Source: Microvelia longipes (Eukaryota > Arthropoda > Insecta > Hemiptera > Veliidae). From it: DNA of 64,000 bases. Location: positions 31,258,014 through 31,322,013 of the forward strand of contig JACMZG010000008.1 of assembly GCA_018340805.1 (NCBI GenBank), read 5' to 3'. The position numbers and the translations under genes were made by a program. Below the pieces are notes generated by a model, which worked only from the letters and a program-made list of their open reading frames with translations, made no database searches and was not told the origin of the DNA. Shown here one piece after another: positions 58,636 through 64,000 of this stretch (the stretch's first letter is position 1; every line of letters starts with the position of its first letter).

Positions 58636-58995
58636 TAACGAACATCAATTCGCATATTAAGATGGGAAATCATCTTAAAGAACGCTGCATGCAGTGGTTA
58701 ACAGAAACCGCTTTCTCTAACAAAGGTGCTGTTAGTGCTTTTCTACACTGAAGGAGCATTTGATAACACCGCATACGAAACTCTAATAAGATTCCTGAAG
58801 AATCGAAGCGTTAAAGAAAAGTCTGTAATTGGATTAGGAACTTACTTCTTGGAAGAAAGATTATGTCATGTGTGGCTGTGAGGCTGTATAAGCTCGGGTC
58901 ACGAGAGGCTGCCCCAAGGAGGAGTATTATCACTTCTTTTGTAGAGTTTGGTTGTTGATGAAATATTAACCATTCTAAACATAAATGGCTACTAT
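58636..58995 (+). pseudogene. Jockey-superfamily LINE reverse transcriptase remnant, 5' part
   Basis: Conserved reverse transcriptase words of non-LTR retrotransposons (Jockey/R1/I group) survive in several frames: HQFAY-stop-DGKSS (58643-58678), then after a frame change a segment with EGAFDNT (58750-58770), and LPQGGVLS (58909-58932) followed by LVVDEIL.ILN. A live element would copy its own RNA at the target site. Here stop codons (before DGKSS, inside the GCISSGH and VLSLLL regions) and at least one frameshift rule out function. The frame stops at 58995 where a solo LTR is inserted, and resumes at 59672. It appears 5'-truncated, abutting the GGCGC composite; only a fragment of the usual RT domain is seen. 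Confidence 0.85.
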
Positions 58996-59671
58996 TGATA
59001 CCGCCGCCCCTTCTTGCTTGTGAGAATGAAACGAAAACCTCGACCTATATTTATAGTTTTACGCTGGAGATGTTGTATTCCAGTTGCCAATCAGAAGAGA
59101 GAAAATTATCTTAACTGGATATATATTTGTCGATTTTCACAGTTAAGACGAGGTAAGACAACTTTACCTCGCCTCGTCTGGCACCACCTGACCACAGCTT
59201 CTTACCATTGACCTGAAGTCTACTTCCAGATTAATCAAGATCTCACTCTACTCAACACAACCTGGTCTTTGCTGACCGGCTTCACCGTAAAGCTGCAGCT
59301 GCCAACTCATCTCTCTCTCTCTCTACCTGAGGTCAACTGGGAACAGCTACCAGCACTTCGAAGCCAGAACCTGTTTTCTCTATCATCTCAACCCCTCTTC
59401 TCGACTGTCTAGCCAGCCTAGTTCTCTCCAACCCTACCGGTAGCTGCTGGTCAGAGTGTGCTATTAAGCTATCTGACTGGAAGTGCTCCGTGGAGAAGTT
59501 AGAACGCGGGTGATTGAAGCCTTCCCGTTCGGGAGATCGGCTCAATCTAAGGCGTGTACTTCGGTAGCTTCTCTTACGAGGTGTGCTCCGGGTGCAAACG
59601 ACCGAGTCACAAGGGTCCTTTTCAGGACCTCCATCAACTCTTCTGCTTCTAGCTCTAGAGGAGCCGTATCA
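58996..59671. mobile_element. Solo LTR inserted in the LINE remnant
   Basis: 676 bp beginning TGATAC and ending GTATCA (TG...CA with 6-bp inverted termini), flanked by the 4-bp direct repeat CTAT at 58992-58995 and 59672-59675. Removing it and one CTAT keeps the LINE reading frame open across the join into the catalytic YAND box, which confirms the borders. The sequence is GC-richer than the window, has a CT microsatellite near 59312-59324 and no retroviral or retrotransposon coding region, as expected after LTR-LTR recombination. Short frames at 59014, 59333 and 59483 are incidental. Superfamily cannot be told from one LTR. Confidence 0.85.
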
Positions 59672-59840
59672 CTATAATATTGTTTATGCTAATGACATAG
59701 TTGTAATCATTTTGGGAAATTCCTAAAACACAGCTCTAGAAGTTTGCCAAACCAACCAAAGCAAACAATCCATACCTCTAGGTAAGCATGCCTCAGACTT
59801 CCAAGCAGAAGTATTCTCAATCGGCACTCTCAATTCTCGA
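59672..59840 (+). pseudogene. Jockey-superfamily LINE remnant, catalytic box and RNase H part
   Basis: YANDIVVIILGNS (59685 onward) is the catalytic (Y/F)ADD box, with the first of its two adjacent aspartates replaced by asparagine, followed by a stop. Then FQAEVFSI (59799-59822), in a frame reading LGKHASD just upstream, matches the start of the RNase H domain typical of Jockey, I and R1 elements. Later sequence to about 60000 may be further decayed RNase H but is not assignable. It is inactive by catalytic substitution, stops and interruption. Confidence 0.82.
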
Positions 59841-60159
59841 GAACCTTAAATGAAACCTCAGTACATGAAACATCAGTGTACATGTTGTTAGCCTGTCTGC
59901 AGACTTTGTTGGCTATTCTCTAAATCAGCAACACACATTACATTAGAATGTTTAGTCCTTAATTATAAGAGATTATGTTACAAAGGAAAAGATACCTTAA
60001 ACAAAGTTTGATTTTCCTTGTGAGGACTTAGTGACAAAAATCTTAGAATTAATCAAAGGAAATGATCTCCTGTAAAAAGTCAAACACGAGGGAATTTGTA
60101 CAAAAGACTAGTAGTATTCATGCTCAAAATCTAATAATAATAAACAATAATAAGGCAGA

Positions 60160-60222
60160 AACCGGAACCTTAAGCAAGAATTTGATTCTTAAGCACAGAA
60201 ACACACATTCCAAGCAGTGGCC
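60160..60222 (+). repeat. GGCGC-family right-arm fragment
   Basis: AGAAACCGGAACCTTAAGCAAGAATTTGATTCTTAAGCACAGAAACACACATTCCAA parallels the right arm at 30680-30755. The 87-codon plus frame at 60062-60325 crosses this and is not called. Confidence 0.6.
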
Positions 60223-60389
60223 ATATAAGCCCTATCCTAGATCAATCTTAAACAAAAGACTAAAAAGTCGAAACAGCGTTGGTATCGGAAATACAGTAGG
60301 TAAACACAAACTTAAGCGATCATGATCAATACTGCAATTAAAAAATGAGGCACTTCACTACTGAACTGAAATTAAGAATTTCATTAAAA

Positions 60390-61190
60390 TTCTGGCGTGG
60401 AGGTTCACATGCGGGCAAATTTCCATTAAATTAATTTTTTGCTTAAGTTTCCGGTTTATGCTTTATAACAGGACCAGTAGCATTACGATTCATTACTCAA
60501 TATTTCTGGAAATTTTAAAGGAAATGCGCATATCTATTCTATTAATTATACAAAAATGTTCTAAATCCTTTCAAAATTAGCACTGCACACCAATATTTGC
60601 AATAATTTACCGCTTAGATTTTGCGTGTTACCTTTGAAAATTTCAGAAACATTTTGTGACCATTCGTAATGCTACTACACAAGTTATGAAGAGGAACCGC
60701 AAAACTTAAGCAAGAAACTTATTGTTACGCATGGAAGCACACGTAAAGGAAATTCGCTAAGTATGACAGAATTCTTTTGTAGTTATAAACTTCTTCATTT
60801 CACACTTTTTCACACTTTAACATATAGCCCCAAAAAACCCCTAGTCGAAAGTTTGAGTTTACCCACCGAATTTCCGATATTAACGCTTTTTCGACTTTTT
60901 GGTCATTTAAGTGGTGTATCTAATCTGGACCAGATTCATTCGTTTCAGCGCCCCCAAAACACGAGTAAATACATTTTTCTCGGTAGAAAATGTTAATCAT
61001 TAATTTCATCGACGATTTAAAAATTGTGATGTCTCAGCAAAGCGAGTTAATAACGTCACATAATCCTGGTTTCAATAGACTCTTCTCAATAAGGTCGATT
61101 TTTGAACCAAGTTTTTTTTAAAAAAATCTTTATCCGTGTTATCGTGCTTACAAAAATTAGCCAGAAAATACACATATTCAAATGTATGTA
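60390..61190 (+). repeat. GGCGC-family composite, head plus body lacking the tRNA-like zone
   Basis: The head has left arm ATTCTGGCGTGGAGGTTCACATGCGGGC...AAAGGAAATGCGCATA and right arm ...AACCGCAAAACTTAAGCAAGAAAC...AGGAAATTCGCTAAGTATGACAGAATTC (to about 60773). The body follows: GTAGTTATAAACTT, CCCCTAGTCGAAAGTTT, CGACTTTTTGGTCATTTAAGTGG, CATTCGTTTCAGCGCCC, GTTAATAACGTCACATAATCCTGG, TTTTTGAACCAAGTTT, TTAGCCAGAAAATACACATA. The Pol III-like block is deleted. The 77-codon plus frame at 60763-60996 is incidental. Confidence 0.8.
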
Positions 61191-61199
61191 CGCACATTA

Positions 61200-61365
61200 T
61201 TTTAACATTACCTAACATTTTCTAACATTTTCCTAACATTCTCCTAACTTTTTTTCCTAACATTTTCCTAACATTTCCTAACATTTTCTTCTTCTCCTAA
61301 CATTCTCCTAACATTTTCCTAACACCTAACTTTTCTTAACATTTCCTAACACTCACCTTAGGTTT
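61200..61365. repeat. CCTAACATTTT minisatellite
   Basis: More than ten degenerate copies of CCTAACATTTT or CCTAACATTCT, with local CTTCTT insertion. Each unit contains CCTAA, the complement of the insect telomere repeat TTAGG, but the 11-12 bp period shows it is not a telomere tract. Confidence 0.9.
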
Positions 61366-63624
61366 AGGGAAATGTTTTAAGCCACGAAATTGAAATGATC
61401 CCGTGTTTTAAAAGTCATTTAGAGGCTTCGCTTTTGATTTTTTAGTAAGAACCTAATTAGTTAAGTCAAAAAGTGATACCATTGTAAATAACGTAATATA
61501 TCACAAAATATCAATGTTATTAACTTATTACCTGGATTTACGACACACTTTGTCGTATTAATTTATATTGAATAAGATACGGATAAGTTTATATATATCT
61601 ATATTTCGGGATGAAGACGAAAATCGAAGTTATTCCCCTCTACGCCGCCCCTCTCTTCTGTCGCTTTCATGCCAATGAACTCGATAGCGTAACTTTATTT
61701 GCAAATCGCTAATATTGTTAAAAAAATCAAAAGAGTTAAAATTTTATACGAGTTACGAATACTGTTACGCATTAAAGATTCTTATGATTATTTATTAGTA
61801 AGCAGGTAGAAGTAATCTTTATACGAGACAGCGGTATGAAGTCTTCAGTAATTTCTTCTTACGATAATCTACTACTTTTGATTGTAATATTCTTATGCAT
61901 CCTATGGATATAATAGTAACTTAAAATAAATATTTAAGAGAACATGGAAACTGCATCATTTTCCAAAATGCATTATTTTGTACCTAAATATTTTTTTCTG
62001 TATTAATTGTCAAGCTAAATTTTCGGTTATTCGTTGCTTAGAATGCAGGTTATAATTGAAATTATTATTAAAAGTGTTTTAAAATAATAATTTACGACAT
62101 CAACGATATTTTTTAAGTGGCTTTGAAGTGTTTATTTTTACATCCTCAAAAATGCCAGTAAAGAAAGATTTTATTGCTATAAGTATATAATGACAGCTAC
62201 ACAAAGTAAGTAAGTGAAGTAAATAAAATAAAGTAAAATATTTATTTATATTTTTATTTTGACTGCGCCTATCTCCCTCTAAAAAATTGTATATAAAACA
62301 TGGCTGCAAAACGATTTTATTGCTTTGCAAAATGAAAAAGACTCGCTTTGCATGTCAGTAGTAAAATTTCTATCAATATAATCTCTTTTTACTGATGCCT
62401 AGTTACATAATCTACTATTTTCTGTTCGACTTCTTCCAAAACATCTGAGTAATTTCAAATTTTTGATTTGTTGCCGTTTTAGGAAGTTCCTGTTTTATAA
62501 CAGCATAAATGTTGAGATAATAAGCCGTACAGAAAGAACTTCTCAACCTGAATATAATACGTATCATCTTTTATTATTTATTACTGTTTGACGGCGAGAT
62601 GAGAAGAGAGAGTTGAGTAATTAATTTTTTTTTTCAGATGATATCATAAAACTTTTACTTCAAATATTTTAATTTTTAAAAAAACTAATGAAGTATTTTT
62701 GTTAATTCCAGTAGTAGTAAAACATCTGACGTGAACTGAACTTCTTCCTAATACTATTCGAGCGAATTTAAATGTTTAAATATTTGATTAAGAAATAATT
62801 TGTTTACTTTACAAAAAAGATATGAATCAAAGTATGAATTCTATAATTTTTAATAGCTATCTGTGTGTTTTCAACAAAATGTTTTTATATTTAAAAAATA
62901 GTTTTTTTTTTAGTTCATACAGTAATTAAAAATAACCTTCCTTTGATAAACATGAAAGATAACTTGTACAAATATGTTAGTATTAATTAATTTCTTTCTT
63001 ATAGTTTTAAAAAGCATCATCACAGGATTAGTCAGTTTTAAAAGGTTGCTTTTAATCGTTTTTTTGCAATTTCCTTTTTTTTGCTGAAAGGCCCCTCGAG
63101 GCACAAAAGTTACAACGCTTTGGCTTCTACTTTCCAATCTTATGAAGCAATTTCAACTTTTTTTCTCATGTTAATATGCTGTGTTTTTTTACCAACTTAA
63201 TATAACTCTTGACTTTTTGAATAAATAATCTCAATAGTAATGTACGCTTAGATTTAAAATGCAATTATTTTAATTATAATGTTAAATACTGAACACTCAA
63301 ACCCGTTTGCGAATAAACTCCTTATTAAATTATTTTAAAATATTAATATCTTGTTGAAGAAATTAATAATACTACCATATTATGATGTTATAGAAAAGAT
63401 AAGTAAAACGGAACTGGACTTGTTTGGAATTTGTAGCGAATTTTAGACAGAATATGATGCTTGAGAAGGGTACGCAAATGACAAAAGTAGAAGAGACTGA
63501 GTAGGGAATCGATCCCATTAAGTGATTTTTAGTGAATATTCATAGGAAAAATGAGGTAATGAGGTAGGGATCATACAGGAGCACCATTCTCGTCATGGTG
63601 CAAGACCTTTAGTTTTACTATTAA
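61366..63624. other. No gene seen in 2.2 kb
   Basis: AT-rich. Minus frames of 75-76 codons at 62100-62330 and 62910-63137 have no recognisable features. A short GC-richer patch (CCCCTCTACGCCGCCCCTCTC, near 61635) has no open frame of note. Confidence 0.5.
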
Positions 63625-63935
63625 AATTATGGCGCAGAGGTTTGCGAACCGAGCGCATTTGCTTTAAAATGCTTGTTTTCTTGGACAACAATTCATTTTT
63701 GGCTTAACATAACCTGAGCAATAGCGTAACTACATATTCCATTTTTCTGATTTTCTCAAAAGAATTATTTATTGCGCATATTTATCCCATACATTACACT
63801 GAACTGCGGTTATCATTTCTAAATCGGCACGACACAGCATTATTTGTGCTCAACTATAGCTCCGTTTTATGATAATTTTTAAAATGCTTTAGCTCTAAAC
63901 CATTGAAACAAAAACAAATTCGAGCGCACATCCCT
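63625..63935. repeat. GGCGC-family foldback head, same subfamily as 4871
   Basis: ATTATGGCGCAGAGGTTTGCGAACCGAGCGCATTTGC, CCTGAGCAATAGCGTAAC, TATTGCGCATATTTATCCCATACA, then CACGACACAGCATTATTTGTGCTCA and CGAGCGCACATCCCTTT. The landmarks TTTATCCCATACA and CACAGCATTA are shared with 5029-5060. Confidence 0.7.
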
Positions 63936-63942
63936 TTAAAAA

Positions 63943-64000
63943 ATAATTCTGGCGCGGCGGTCCGCATGTCGGGCGAATTCCTTTGATGCGTGTTTCCGTG
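63943..64000 (+). repeat. GGCGC-family head start, cut by the window edge
   Basis: AATAATTCTGGCGCGGCGGTCCGCATGTCGGGCGAATTCCTTTGATGCGTGTTTCCGTG is nearly identical to the left end at 30178-30238; the rest lies outside the window. Confidence 0.9.

Noticed and set aside
59014..59677. Three 64-70 codon frames in the GC-richer segment
   Set aside because: They lie inside the solo LTR and have no known domains.
61200..61365. Interstitial telomere tract
   Set aside because: The period is 11-12 bp with ATTTT between CCTAA words, not contiguous TTAGG repeats.

Overview
The window is strongly AT-rich eukaryotic DNA and reads as a repeat-filled intergenic or intronic stretch of an invertebrate nuclear genome. 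An insect or other arthropod fits best: the Jockey/R1-type LINE remnant, the tRNA-headed and 5S-like SINE-type sequences and the crowd of foldback elements all point that way. This is inference, and no host gene is present to anchor the species. No protein-coding gene can be supported. The longest ATG-initiated open frame is 113 codons (41225-41566, minus) and lies partly inside a repeat; most other open frames fall in repeats, TA tracts or low-complexity DNA.

Almost everything recognisable is non-autonomous mobile DNA. Names used below are my own. (1) The GTATAA family has palindromic tips (ACTTTTCC...GGAAAAGT around TACCGTAGGTATA). One near full-length copy (53797-55055) has terminal inverted repeats of about 270-300 bp, and more than a dozen fragments are scattered through the window. 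(2) The GGCGC foldback/composite family has a palindromic head (...TTCTGGCGCGGTGGTCCGC...), a tRNA-like Pol III box region, a shared body, and in some copies a TA tract and a small tail hairpin. Copies start near 4871, 7370, 23557, 30181, 60390 and 63625, with one on the minus strand at 57830-58630. (3) A TIR family (agtccaggag...) has two copies at 8226-9006 and 13726-14418. (4) There are several single or paired foldbacks (18-595, 12186-12447, 13089-13392, 32165-32717, 32848-33105, 45959-46220 and others).

Retroelements: a decayed Jockey-superfamily reverse transcriptase/RNase H pseudogene (58636-59840) is split by a 676-bp solo LTR (58996-59671) with TG...CA ends and a 4-bp CTAT target duplication. 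A tRNA-derived SINE lies at 11283-11533, a second tRNA-headed unit on the minus strand near 49100-49325, and a 5S rRNA-like sequence at 38612-38712 (minus).

Tandem repeats: a 32-bp minisatellite with a 64-bp higher-order period (1655-2001), six exact-length 16-bp units (25007-25102), a degenerate 76-bp array (48520-48825), an array of about 80-bp units carrying GCGAGCGAAGCGAGC (49900-50960), a CCTAACATTTT array (61200-61365), and many long (TA)n tracts.

The most interesting pattern is a GC-rich hairpin tip, GA-GC-GAA-GC-GA, that recurs in several otherwise different repeat families. The flanking stem sequences differ from place to place, yet both arms change together, so pairing is kept (for example GGAC/GTCC, CCGAC/GTCGG, TTTACTGAC/GTCAGTAAA, AATTACCTGC/GCAGGTAATT). 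Stretches not listed in the features were read and nothing supportable was seen in them.
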